The position numbers and the translations under genes are program-made. From Hydra vulgaris (lineage: Eukaryota; Cnidaria; Hydrozoa; Anthoathecata; Hydridae): 64,000 nt of DNA. The DNA lies in the NCBI RefSeq assembly GCF_038396675.1, contig NC_088926.1, positions 2,430,001-2,494,000 of the forward strand. The letters are read 5' to 3'. Under the pieces are notes generated by a model. It saw only the letters and a program-made list of their open reading frames with translations. It did no database searches and was not told the origin of the DNA. Positions 1 to 12,305 of the stretch are shown in pieces; position 1 is the stretch's first letter, and each line of letters starts with the position of its first letter.

Positions 1-171
1 ATTATTTTTTATTGGGAGGGGGAGTTGATAATGTTGACATAACTTTATAGAGGGTTCTCTAAAAGCTTTACAAGTTGTTGACAAGGGAGGTAAAAATCAT
101 CAATAAATTGTTGACATAATAAACGGACTGTCACTTCTAATAAATATAGATTTCTGTGCAAAGCAAACTAA
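1..171. other. Non-coding AT-rich sequence
   Basis: No open frame, RNA gene or clear repeat boundary is visible here. It borders the foldback repeat that follows. Confidence 0.5.
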
Positions 172-507
172 ACTTTGTTAATTCAATAAGTATTTAAATG
201 TTTTACCAATAGTGAAATTTAAAAAATATATATACACAATTTTTATATTTAATTGGAGTATGTGCTACCTATGCTTACCAACTTAGGTAATGAGTTCAAA
301 TTATGAAATTGTTCAAATCTTCTTTTGTTCCCAGTTTTTTGAATTTGATGACGATTTGAAGAAGATTTGAACAATTTCATATTTTGTACTTATTACCTAA
401 GTTGGTAAGCATAGCAAGCACATACTTGAATTAAATATAAAAACTGTATATACATATTAAGTTATTCTCTTGGTAAAACATTTAAATACTTATTGAATTA
501 ACAAAGT
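172..507. repeat. Large foldback (inverted repeat), MITE-like
   Basis: Two arms of about 155 bases (roughly 172-330 and 355-507) are reverse complements with few mismatches, separated by a short spacer of about 25 bases. Each outer end begins with ACTTTGTTAATTCAATAAG or its complement. There is no coding potential. The shape fits a foldback or MITE-type non-autonomous DNA element; no target-site duplication was identified, so the class is inferred from shape alone. Confidence 0.75.
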
Positions 508-667
508 AGAATTTGTATGGCACTACGCAAAAACAAAGTTATGCACTACATTTTTAAATAAAATCTCACTTTCATTTTTTTTCTCAACAAAACGTTTTCT
601 TTTTTTTCCTGAACTCAAAAAAAATTTATTTTAAATTTTTGATGCTTTTTACACTACTATTGTTTAG

Positions 668-933
668 TAGTATAAAAAGATAACACAGTGTCGCAAATAG
701 TAGCGTGCCAAAGCTGAAGGAAAATAGTAACATAACCTTGTGAAATCTCTAAAGCTGAATTATTTTTACAAAGTAAAATTATTAATTTTATTAAGTTTCT
801 TAGTATAAAAAGATAACAAAGTGTCGCAAATAGTAGCGTGCCAAAGTTGAAGGAAAATAGTAACATAACCTTGTGAAATCTCTAAAGCTGATTTATTTTT
901 ACAAAGTAAAATTATTAATTTTATTAAGTTTCT
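668..933. repeat. Tandem duplication, two units of 133 bp
   Basis: The unit starting TAGTATAAAAAGATAACA at 668 recurs at 801 with only a few substitutions and no length change, giving two 133-base units (668-800 and 801-933). Short reading frames across it are present in both copies but show no protein similarity, so I read it as non-coding. Confidence 0.85.
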
Positions 934-943
934 TATTAACAAG

Positions 944-1128
944 CAACTATATTTACAATGGAGGTCACAAATTCAAACCACGCAATCCAAAGTGTAAACT
1001 CCGATGTCCGTAAATACTCTTTTTCCCTCAGGTTTATTAACATATGGAAAAACTTGCCGTCTGACGTCGTTAATGCCAAAAATATCGAGAGCTTTAAAAT
1101 TAAAATTAACAGAATCAAAATTCTATAG
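944..1128 (+). pseudogene. 3' end of a decayed non-LTR retrotransposon (LINE)
   Basis: The plus-strand frame ending at TAG 1126-1128 reads RKYSFSLRFINIWKNLPSD followed by VVNAKNIESFK. This is the characteristic C-terminal tail of CR1/L2/Jockey-type reverse transcriptase ORFs (the N-W-N-S-L-P..VV..A.....FK pattern). Upstream, the expected RGHKFK-type motif is found in a different frame near 958, so the piece carries a frameshift. Only the last 57 or so codons remain, with no endonuclease or RT core. It belongs to a different LINE family from the intact one at 39.7 kb. Confidence 0.7.
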
Positions 1129-1770
1129 TAAAAAAATTCTCTCACACAATAAAAATAAGCTATTCAAATATCCGCATAAATCAGTTTCATTTTTGCAATA
1201 CTTTGACTGTTTTGCAAAAGTATATTTAAAAAATACTTTAGGTGAGACACATCTATGTTGTCTAAATATGGCTTTGTGGTTATTGACTTCTTAACACACA
1301 TCGACTTATAACAAGAAGTTAATTGATTGAGGTTTAAACTAAAAGCAATCATATTAACAATATTTCGACACAATTAAGTACCGCTTAAAGCGCTTGTGGT
1401 TGATTTTTATTAAATTTTTTTTAAGATACCCGGCGCCGGGTACTACAACAAATAGGCCGATTCCGGGTACCCGGTAAAAAAGTCGAATTACCGGATCCCC
1501 GTTTCAGAACCGAGTACCCGGCATACAACTAGTATTGTGTTAAATTTACCAAACCCCGTAATCAAAAAAGGCACACGTAGGATGGCTTCTCTTTTTAATT
1601 AAAAAAAAAAAATTAGTATTCTAACAACATTTCTATTTAAGTAATTGGCGTTTGTATTTTTAAATAATATTATAATGTAATACATTCACGAACAAAAATG
1701 AGGAAAAAGTAGACATCTTTTTTGTTTTATTTTTTAGGTTTTTCATTAATATATCATATAAAGTAATATG
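1129..1770. other. Non-coding; includes short GC-rich palindromic patch
   Basis: Mostly AT-rich without genes. At about 1428-1530 there is a cluster of short palindromic words (ACCCGGCGCCGGGTA, CCGGGTACCCGG, GAGTACCCGG) that stands out in base composition. It may be the end of a DNA transposon, but no partner end was found. Confidence 0.4.
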
Positions 1771-1934
1771 CCCCCCGCTGGTATCAATCTACCCAATGAT
1801 AAGGCCTAGAGGCCGCGGGACGTTAAAAGAACGTTTTTTAAACGTTTTTGAACGTTCTGGACGTCTTTTTAACGTTTTTGACGTGTATTGAACTTTCAAA
1901 AGACGTCTTTTTAGGTTCCGTGCCTACTGGGGGC
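1771..1934. mobile_element. Short MITE-like element, copy 1
   Basis: The ends are roughly inverted (CCCCCCGCTGGTATC left, GTGCCTACTGGGGGC right) and the interior is a palindrome-rich series of AACGTTTTT/AAAACGTC words. A related element with the same interior vocabulary and better preserved ends is at 10163-10272. No coding capacity. It is most simply a non-autonomous DNA transposon; the superfamily is not determinable. Confidence 0.55.
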
Positions 1935-3540
1935 ATTTTAATACAAACTAATTTTTTTATTAAAAGATTCCTAAAACTTTTTCAAATAAATTTCAGATTT
2001 AACTTGTTTCAACTAAGATTAGTATGGTAGAACACAAGCTCATTCTATTAGATTTGTTATTATTACGTCATTGTTTTGATTTCTTCATTGATTTTTTTAC
2101 TAGATTTAGAATAGATTTTTTCTTATCTGTTTATTTGTAATTAAATAGTCTTCAATTAAAGTAAATTTTTTTCACTGACTTCAAAAATATATTAATGTGC
2201 TAATTGCAACGGTTCATATATATTTTATTATATTTTTAATGATATATGAAACTTAAATTTTATAAAAAAAACTGTAAATAAATTATATTTAAGACAACTT
2301 TCAACAAAATCAGAGGTAAAAAGGGCAAATTTGAAAAAATTCAAAACAATGTTTCTTGATTAATTTTGGTTTAAACTCAAAAACTTTTTGGTTATAGCTT
2401 TATTACATTATTTTCATCCATTTCTACTAAAAGAATGAAAAAATAATTAAAATATCAAAAACGGGACACAATACTTAAAAAAAATCATAATCTTATACAT
2501 AAGAAAAAACAGGTGTTGTGTTATAAAAATTGATAAAACTATTCTTAGTTGATCATTTTAGTACATCTGAATACTTCATAATTAAGGAACATACACTAAA
2601 TACTTCAGCCAAAAAGCTTTTCTTGATCTCGAGATATCATGTTATCAAGTTATGAAAACAATGACCAAAGTTTTCCGATAAATAGAAATTATTAGCAAAA
2701 AAATTAAACTGACCAATGAAAAAGTTTAAGTAAGATAATATTAGTAAGTATTTTATGCAAAATGTACATATTTTCGGAAAGAATTATAAATTTTGCATCA
2801 AATGGTATATTAAAAAGAAATTCGATTTTTTTTTAATTGAGTATTTTTTTTATATGAGCCACCTTAAAAACAAACTGGTTTTCAAACTTAATAAAAAGAT
2901 ATTCAGAAAAAAAGATCACCTTCATGCTTTGTTTATCGACAAGCCTTTTATCTGACAATGGCGCAGTTTGGTCTTTAATATTTAAAGTTTCTTTATCCAT
3001 TTTAGATTAAATTTTTGTAGTTAGTTTAACTTATCTGTTAAGCAAAAGGATGCTATGGAATCCACAGCTTATGTAATATTTATTGGTTGTTGTAATGTTG
3101 TAAGTTTTGATAAAATGTTTTATTGAATGATCTGCGCTAAAATTTCTTTCATTTTATTATTATTGCTGTTGCACATTAATTTTAAATTCATTAATTTTAA
3201 ATCCTAAATTTTTTTACCTTTTCCATCTCTGTTCGACTAGATTTTAACTAGGACTTATCTGGCTAACTTGTATTGTGTTTCAGTTTGGAATGGATCTTTA
3301 ATTTAAGCTATTTACACCAACTTTATACCTAATATCTAAAAAACCTAAACCTAATATTTAAACCGAACATTATTATTACTTGTGTTATCATTGTTACAGC
3401 TGTTATTATTACTACATCAACTTTTTCTATTAATTCTATTACGTCTGTTATAACTGTTATTAACTGTAGCAAGGGTTTCACTTAAGATTAGTACATGTAC
3501 TATTTGTAAATATTCATGAAGTGTAATAACTATTTTAAAA
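1935..3540. other. Non-coding AT-rich stretch
   Basis: No convincing reading frame, RNA or repeat structure seen. A 66-codon frame at 2755-2955 is Lys/Phe-rich, resembles nothing I recognise, and is what AT-rich sequence gives by chance. Confidence 0.5.
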
Positions 3541-3544
3541 TAAA

Positions 3545-3655
3545 GGTGGCTGCGCGGAGAAACAAATTTAGCACGGTACTACCAGAGACATGGTGGTGAT
3601 CAAACTCAGAACTTCTTGCTTATGAAGCAAGGTCTTTACCACTAGTACCACATTA
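3545..3655 (-). mobile_element. Decayed copy of tRNA-Met-derived SINE
   Basis: The segment from GGTGGCTGCGCGGAG to ACCACTAGTACCACATT is a diverged copy of the SINE head at 19616-19735, including the CTTGCTTATGAAGCAAG anticodon-arm region and a degraded B box (GTGATCAAAC on the plus strand). The body and tail beyond the tRNA-like head are missing. On the minus strand it reads as a tRNA-related sequence with a CAT anticodon loop. Confidence 0.65.
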
Positions 3656-4289
3656 ATGTACCTTTGTAAGTTATGTAATGTACAGCTGTAAATATTAAAA
3701 TGCATTTTAATGTTTTTAAATTTTGAATAAAAATTATGCATTAACAGAAGAAATAAAATGTTTTTTAAATTAAAAACTTTTTATAATCTTTTAAACTATT
3801 AAAATTAAACGGTCAAAATATGCTTTGTTCAAAAACTAGTTCTCCTTTATTCTAATGTACTTCATTTCTTCCCTCAGGCGTTCACTGCTCGTGTGTGACC
3901 ATTCGGCAAATTTATTTAGCCAAAGTTTTAAATAATAACAAACGTTAAGAAGTAGTCTTGTTTATACTCTTTTAATATTCTTTATCTATATTTATCTTTT
4001 TTTCTTTGTAATGAAAAATGAAAAATTTGATTTTCCAATTCATAGTTTTGGATTTAGTAAAATCAGTAAAAGTAAATTAAATATGATTGATCGTAAACTG
4101 ATATTTGCTGTGAGCTGAATGATATGTATTTAAATTAACAAACTTAAAAAATGATGTTTAAAAAATTTTTTAAACATCGTAACTTACAACAAAAAATGTT
4201 AAACCAGTTGTGACAAATAAAATAGATAATAGGTTTCATTTCAATTCCCGCTGAAACCAAAACGAATTTTGCTGGCAATATCATATAAC

Positions 4290-4600
4290 CTATCGTTCAC
4301 TCATCAATTCTTAGCCAAATCCCAATACTAGTAACGAAGAAAAATCCTAACAGGGACCTAGGTGTACAGGTTATGAACATTAAATTCCACTGGTTTTATG
4401 GTTTAAAAAAAATAGCTAATAAGCCAAGTCGAGTTTATAAGACTACATCATTGTTAACTGGTATGGCAATATATAGTATCAAAGTTATGATCAGCCGTGC
4501 CAAATAGCGACAGCAAGACTTTTTTAGAATCTATTAGAGGCTGTTTAAAAGAATTGAACAATTCTGGCTGTAGTTCCACATGTTGGAGTCAATGAGCTTT
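4290..4600 (+). pseudogene. Decayed LINE fragment (post-RT region)
   Basis: Plus-strand translation gives NRDLGVQVMNIKFHW, then KKIANKPSRVYKTTSLLTG after a short gap. This resembles the segment following the RT palm in CR1/L2/RTE-type LINEs (KDLGV........W..H....KANR). Stops follow at several positions, and no RT catalytic motif is present. Assignment rests on one motif, so confidence is moderate. Confidence 0.5.
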
Positions 4601-7519
4601 CTTGTAATGATCACCATCAGCCCTGCTGTGCAAAGGAAACATGAATATTTTGTGTAACTACTTGCAAGTCAAGAAAGAAAACAAGTCTCTTAGAATCATA
4701 ACAAACTTGAATTTAAACAAATCATCTTCCTTCGCAAAACAATAAAAAAAACAATATATTTCAATTTCAACATAGAGATAGATAACAGTAGCATTCAAAT
4801 CTTTCATTAAATTCGTTGAATAATAAATGCATAGTAAATACATTATGCTTAACTAATGTTAGTTTATTTTTAAAAGTACAATAAAATAAACTTATATTTT
4901 GTGGTGGCTGAGATACTAGTAAGTTAAAATCATGTGAAATAGGCTTCATATAACTTCAGCCTTTCTTTTGCTTTTCTGTAATTCTTTTTCAGTGTTTCTT
5001 TTATGTACTACTAATGTCGATCATACAAAAGTAACAATCGTCGCAATGGTTCTTATCTTTTTACTCTGATCACTGCAAAAGGTATTGTAGTTTTTCTACG
5101 CCGTAACCATCCTACTAGAGTATTTTGGCAGATTCTACATATCATATAAGGGCCCCATGATTTGCACTGATAACCAATTGGCATTACAGAATATTTTGCG
5201 TTCGCTACCCACAATATGGTTCCTTTCATTGTCTAAAGTGATATCTGCTGTTTGCCAATATTATATCCACATACAGGAATTGTTGCAGCAAATGAGTGCC
5301 ACTACATTGACTGAATGTTTGGATTAAAGCAGCAATCTATTCTTTCATTATTCTTCGTTATTTTTCTTCTTATTCTAAAATCTAAACCTCGATTTAGCTT
5401 TTTCGAGTTGATTTTTTGTACCAAACTTCGGTAAGATTTTCTCTACAAATTTCGAGATAATTTTCTAATTTTGAAACTGTTATGCAAATAAAAGAGATTC
5501 GATATAAATTATTTTTGCGATTTTGAGATAGGTTATGCTACCCAAAATTTATTTTCACCTTATAACTGTTTTAATATAGAAAAAACGGCCAATGTATATT
5601 CAAAAAAACAAACACGTCGAAGTTAAAATACACGTATTCCATACTCAGAACTTGATTTTAGATATCCAAAAAAAAAAAAAAGTTTATATATAAAACTATT
5701 AAATATAATATATAAAAAAAAAACTAAATCTAAAACAAAATATTAACTTTACCACTTTTGAACTTCATATCTGATAAAATTCCTAAAATACAAAAATTGT
5801 AATTAACGTTGTTAAATATAAAAAAAAACGTTGTACTTTATATGCGTTTTAGGAACAAATAACAAATATAAATAATGGTTAACAATATTGTTTATTATTT
5901 ATATTTATTTGTTTTTATTTATAATTTTTTCTATGATATTATCTATCAATTTTAATAAACTGAATAGAGATGAGTTTTAACTTTGAAATAAATATTTTAT
6001 TACCGTGTCTCATATTAATTGTGTTGATGTCTTTTCTTTCCTGATTCTTCACAATTCCATTCTTAGCTAAAACGAAATTTGTTTGAAAGTATTCACAAAA
6101 AAAATTTAAAATAAATTTGATGGTATCAAAATGACAAGAGTTTGCATAAACGAATTTTATTTTTAAAAAATGCAATATTTATAAAATATTGTAAATATTT
6201 TAGAATTAAATAATTTGAATGTTAAAATAATGACAATCTTCGGAAAGTTTTTTAACTTAAGTTTTTAATTTTTAACTTAAGTTGAAAGTTTTTTTTGTCG
6301 GGAAACAAGTGTTAGTTTACCCATGGTTAGTTCACCCTGAGTTAGAACGTTTTTATTTTTATTTTTAAAACCACAACCATAGGTTTGTGGTCAAAATTAA
6401 TAAAGAACAAAACCCACTGTCAACGAAGGTTGGGAATGATAAAGTTAAATAACTGAAAACATATGCTAAATAATGAGATCGTTGATTTAAACTCTGATTT
6501 AGCTTGCCTGTGTGGATAATTATAAAATAACAAATATATTCTATGAGCGATAATTAAAAGAATACAAGCGATGCCTTAAAACTTAAACGTTCCAACAAAC
6601 CCCAATCAAAATGTTTCAAAAAACCCCTATTTAACCAGTGCACTTTTAAATGATTTAATTAAGCCATCCATTGTACAAAACTTTATAAAAAGTACATTTA
6701 AAGAAAGACCAAAAATAAAATAATACTTAGGTGTTATCATATAATTTTATTATCTTTTATAACACAAAATTACAGTTAATAATACAAAAATTAAAAAAGT
6801 TAATTTCATGTGTACAATTCACTAAAGTTTAGAGCAATAACAAAAAACTTGTTTGTACTTCACAATTTGAACTAACCCTGTGTTCCAACTATCCTCCGTC
6901 TCCCCAATACATAAAACATCATGTCTTTTCTAATGTTTTCTGACAACACTAATTTATTTTAACAGGCATTTTACTTCGAGTCTTAAAGGTTGAACTGTAA
7001 TCACTCAAGTTAGATATTTTGTATGCTTTCTTAAGCAATATCTTTAAGCTTACTCTTTAAAATTATTTAGATAACCAAAACAATTATTCGGAACAAGCAG
7101 TTTTTAGAGTAGTTAATGTTTATTTTTTACCTTAAGTTCATAAAATTCAAGTCAATAAAATCTTTTTGAGGTCTTCCTTTTTGAGGTCTTCATGTAGAGA
7201 TAACTGCAACTAAATTAATTCATTTGAAAAAATTATTTTTTCAAGCTATGATAAATAGCTAACAATGAAAGATGAAAAGATAAATCAAAAGGTAGTGGTA
7301 GAAAATGGAATCATGGGTAAAAATATGACGAGAACAAAAAAGTTATCCTGAGTAGTTGCGAACTTTGCAAAGCATAAGATGAACAGTTTCCATGAAAGAT
7401 CAGTAATAAAGAAAATTTATAAAGTAAAATGGTACACTCAGTAAAAGTGTTTCCAATTATCAAGATAGGTAGATCAGTTGTTGTTATCAGTAATTGTTAA
7501 ATAATTATCGCTAATTATT
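4601..7519. other. Non-coding AT-rich stretch
   Basis: No supported gene or RNA. Short frames at 4658-4949 and 5939-6175 lack recognisable motifs. A short perfect repeat of TTTTTAACTTAAGTT occurs around 6250-6285. I see nothing else to annotate. Confidence 0.5.
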
Positions 7520-7745
7520 TGCGGAAACAAAGTTTTTTGAAAAGTGAACTTTTTTTTATTAAGACCTGAGGTTTTTATCAGAAAACAAAATCATTTAAAA
7601 GGTGAGATTTTTTTTATAAAGACCGGAGGTTTTCATCAGAAAATTGTAATTTTAAAAAGTAAGGTTTTTATTTACGCTGGATTTTTTCAAACGAAAATAA
7701 AACCACTTAAAAAGTGAGATTTTTAAGAAAAGAGTTTTGTTTTTA
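7520..7745. repeat. Imperfect tandem repeat, about 60-bp unit
   Basis: About four diverged units share the pattern aaaGTGAgaTTTTTTTtaTaaaGACC(t/g)GAGGTTTTcATCAGAAAA. Units begin near 7535, 7600, 7660 and 7710. Non-coding. Confidence 0.6.
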
Positions 7746-8339
7746 TAGAAAAAAACATCATTACTAGTTTATAGTAAAATTAAATTTAGTCATGCCAAAC
7801 ATTTACTTTAAACTTTGAATTGAGACGGTCAAATACAAATTTGAATAATTTCATTTTTATTTTAGATAAACTTCTTTTGAAACTTTGCTTAAAAAAAGTT
7901 AAATTCTCGTATTTTTCTACTTCTTTCTACAGTTTTGTATTTTTATAACTTTTATATGTAATTTACTAATTGGCTGCTAATGTAACATTTTGTTGAATTC
8001 ATTTTACTAAATATATTAAAAAATATAAAACGTAAATGTTGTCATTGTCCAGGATCTGCTTATTAAATATATATTTATAAAGATCAAATCAAAAGTGATC
8101 ATCAAATAAAGTACAAATCTGTAATAAATTATTATTCTAACTCTAAATTAAATCTAAAGTAATGAAATATTATTGTAATTATTATAACTCTTCACATATA
8201 ATTACTTTATAATCACATGTAATTACTTTATATTCATTTTATAAATTAAAGTTCTATAGCATAGTAAGAAAAATAAATTTTGCTAATATAAAAGATATCA
8301 ATGTTATTATTATTTATTATCATTATATTTTTCTATTAC

Positions 8340-9045
<706 letters not shown>

Positions 9046-10160
9046 ATTTGTATAAGTTAGCAAAGTAAACTTTGATAACTTATACATATTATAAAAATCT
9101 ACTTTACTTTAAGCCTCAATCAACATTAATACACAGAGCCGACGACACCGGGAAAAAGAGGCACCCTACTTTTTTTCTAAAGGACTCTCTTTTTTTTTCT
9201 TTCCTTTTTTTTTTTAAGAAAAAACTATCGTCGAAAACCGTATCGTCGGCCTTGTTACATTTTATTTAACTAAAGTAAAACTTGAAATAATCAACGCATC
9301 ACTTTGTTTTAATCAAGGAAATGTTCTTTCTAAGTTGAAACAGATTTTTTTTTATAAATATGCTTTAAAGCAATAAAAATTATAAAAAAAAAAAAGTTTT
9401 TACTGAATAGCGCTTAAAGAACAGCACTGAACATTCTTAAAAAATCTTTTATATATGTATATACATCGTTTTTTTTTAATCTTTTCTATGCGAAATTAAT
9501 CAGCAAAAATTAAATGCAAATATATATATATATTTACTTTTTCAAAAAAAGTTTAAACTTGACGATGAATAACTTTGCATGAGGTACAAAATTTAATGCA
9601 ATTTTAAAATTTTTTGTCGTTAAATCTGTCCTTGTTTTTAGACTTTTCTTTTTAACTTAAAAAGTTGAGTAGTTTCACGCACACGTTTTTTTATTTATTC
9701 AAGTTTATTATTTTTATAAAGGTATTTTGTCTTTTTTAAATCTGTACTTACTTTTGTAATTATAGTTGAATAGTGTTATGATACCACCAGAAATCACATA
9801 TGAGCACATAACTGAGTTAATTGACGTTAAACTTTGAATCTTTTGTAATACAATACTTATTTTTCCTTTTATTTAATTGCAATTTGTAAAAATATGTTTA
9901 AAAAAACATATTTAATAAATGTGTTGATTAATTAAAATCAGTATAAAATGTTTAATAACCATGTGAAAATAGACTTTTAAATATGTAGGAATAATGGCCT
10001 GACCATGACCCGTATAATGCGGGTGAAGGTAAGTCGACCATTTCTATACTTATACTTTATATAGTCATTTTAATTCAATAATTTTTAATAAGTAGTAGAA
10101 AATGAAAAATCTTTAAAATCTTTGTTTTAAGTTAACGAACAACTTTCAATACGTTATAAC
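9046..10160. other. Non-coding AT-rich stretch
   Basis: No supported gene. Around 9139 and 9255 there are short related inverted words (GCCGACGAC and GTCGGC) of uncertain meaning, plus poly-T tracts. Confidence 0.45.
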
Positions 10161-10162
10161 CT

Positions 10163-10272
10163 CCCCAGCCGGCATATGGTCCCAAAAAAACGTTTTTTGA
10201 ACCTTCATGAGACGCTCTAAACGTCTTTTAAACATTTAAAAGACATCTTTTTAGGACCAAATGTCTGCTGGG
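10163..10272. mobile_element. Short MITE-like element, copy 2
   Basis: The inverted ends CCCAGCCGGCATATGGTC and GACCAAATGTCTGCTGGG flank a roughly 75-bp interior of AACGTTTTTTGAA and AAACGTCTTTTAAAC words. Related to 1771-1934. No coding capacity; a non-autonomous DNA transposon by shape. Confidence 0.65.
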
Positions 10273-10277
10273 TTTTA

Positions 10278-11960
10278 TTGTAAAATTATGGACTTTTATT
10301 AAAAAAAAAATCGTTAATTTTTCTCTATTAAGTTTTTACATAATTATTTTTTTAGACCATACAAAAGTCTATAAGGACCCTAGCCCCATTTATTAAACGT
10401 TGAAAAAAGTAAAAGTTTATGTAAAATCTTTTTTCCTATAAGAAAGTTATCTCTTTGATGTGTGTTAAACGTGCAGACTAAACTAATTACCTACGCACAT
10501 TAATAACATTATGACATATGAACGAAAAATTTCACACTAACCCTGACGGTGTTTTGATATTTTTGAAATTTTAGGCTTTTTTAAAAACTCTCCTTCTATC
10601 GTTGGTTATAGTATATAATATCTTCATATATGTCTTTAACTGTATTAAATAAGCAAACGACAAATAAATGCTATAAATTAAAACTAAGGAGATATTGGCG
10701 CAATGCAATATTCAAGTAAATGTAAAACTTGATATATTTTTAACATTACATAATTTGAAATGTCATAAGTTAGATAATTGCATACACTTTCGTTGATATT
10801 TTCTTATAAAAAGCTATTTTATAAGAAAATGTCCTGAAAATGTTGCGACTCTTTCTCGCCATTAACTTGGGTTAATTAGTTGCAGCAAATTGTAAACAAA
10901 CGCGTACAAATAAGCATTAACTCTAGTAAGTTGCTCAATATATAAATTGTTTGGTGTCTCTTCAGATGCCTAGCCTATAGGATTTAAATATTTTCTTCAT
11001 TTTTAAGTTGTTTTAAAACTTTTGCCATACTCACAAACTAGAATCATTGCTAGTACATTGCTAGTACATTGCTAGTACATTGCTAGTACATTGCTAGTAC
11101 ATTGTTAGTACATTGCTAGTATATTGCTAGTACATTGCTAGTACATTGCTAGTACATTGCTAGTACATTGCTAGTACATTGGTAGTAGCTTCATTTTAAC
11201 TTTGATTATTTACATAACGGTATTTTATGTATCCGTATATTGGTATGTACAAATCGGGATTTTGAGTATTTATTTTAATCTAATAATTTTTTACATAATA
11301 ATAAAACTGCAAGTCTTCAATTTTAGATTAGACAAACAAATATTAAAAATTCTGGAATCATGGAATCAATGAAATCATATACAAAGTACATTTATAATGC
11401 TTTAAACATTTTTACTTTTATTAAAGCCTTAAAATTTGTTTCAAGTTTGATACAAGGTATTTAACACATAGGAAGTTACTATTTTACCACACGTAGAGTT
11501 ATTTTTATGTGATACAAAAAGTTTTAAACTTGTTAAAGAATCTAAATAATTTTCTTGTATTACAAATGTATTATATTATAAATGATTCAGTTCGTACTTA
11601 AAGGATCTCAGTAAAAAAAATATATAAAATTGAGATTACGCAGTGTTTAGTGGTCTAAATTTATAATTTCGCGCTAATATAGGATCAATCTGACGCTCGG
11701 TATGAACAGAAAGCCCGTGTATGAAATGTAATTCATGCTTAAAAATGACGTCAATGACTAAGCTCCTTCAAGCATAAATCTTAGCAGCGAATTTCCTCAA
11801 CAACTTTCTCAAAAATTTCCGCAACAAACTAACAGTAATCAGCTGTTTTGATATATCATGGCTATCTTTATACTAACAGGCCGTGTAAACGTACAAAATG
11901 TCCGATAAACTGGGGGCCATTGAACAATACAGCTGATTTATCTATCATATTAAATAAACG
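10278..11960. repeat. Longest copy of a dispersed repeat family
   Basis: The left part (to about 10830) aligns with 38455-39170 and the right part (about 10795-11960) with 46176-47115, base for base over long runs with scattered substitutions. Examples are CCTAGCCTATAGGATTTAAATA and GGGATCAATCTGACGCTCGG. This copy therefore joins two segments that occur separately elsewhere, suggesting one element about 1.7 kb or longer. No frame is conserved between copies, so it looks non-coding or fully decayed. Confidence 0.8.
11049..11180. repeat. Minisatellite, 12 units of 11 bp (GCTAGTACATT)
   Basis: Twelve consecutive 11-base units run from 11049 to 11180, ten identical and two with single changes (units 6 and 7). 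At the matching site in the 46.4-kb copy of the host repeat there is only one related unit (GCTAATACATG), so the array is a local expansion. Confidence 0.95.
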
Positions 11961-12305
11961 TATGTAATAAATTGTTTTGAATGAGAAAACACAGATTTAA
12001 CATTATTCAAGTAAAAAACAAGTTTAATTATCCTAACTTAGCAATAAATAAGTTAGATCTGTGAAGTAAATGTTTTATTAGCGAAACTAGATTAGATAAT
12101 TTTGATACAAAATAGATAAAATGCATAATTAAAAAAAGTTATTTTAAATTAAAAACAGTTGGTTTATAATACATTCATTGAGAAACAATACTAGTCTAGA
12201 AGGAATGTACAAGACAAAAAATAAAATGAGTTTAGTAGATAATATGTTCGCAAAAATCATTAGATTAAGTACAAATACAAATATGAAAAAATATAAAAGT
12301 TCTAT
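11961..12305. other. Non-coding flank of the P-element-like gene
   Basis: AT-rich sequence with no supported feature. The 3' end and terminal repeat of the transposon at 12.3-14.6 kb presumably lie here, but I could not identify the terminus. Confidence 0.4.

Noticed and set aside
1428-1530. Complete hAT element based on CCCGG palindromes
   Set aside because: Only one patch is present, no partner end within range, and words differ from the 34.3-kb hAT ends.
2755-2955. Small Lys/Phe-rich protein gene
   Set aside because: No domain, splice context or codon signature; expected by chance in AT-rich DNA.
9139-9256. Small transposon with GCCGACGA inverted ends
   Set aside because: Match is only about 11 of 14 bases over AT-rich flanks, with no target duplication; too weak.
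11049-11180. CRISPR-like array
   Set aside because: Units are directly adjacent with no spacers and the genome is eukaryotic; it is a minisatellite.
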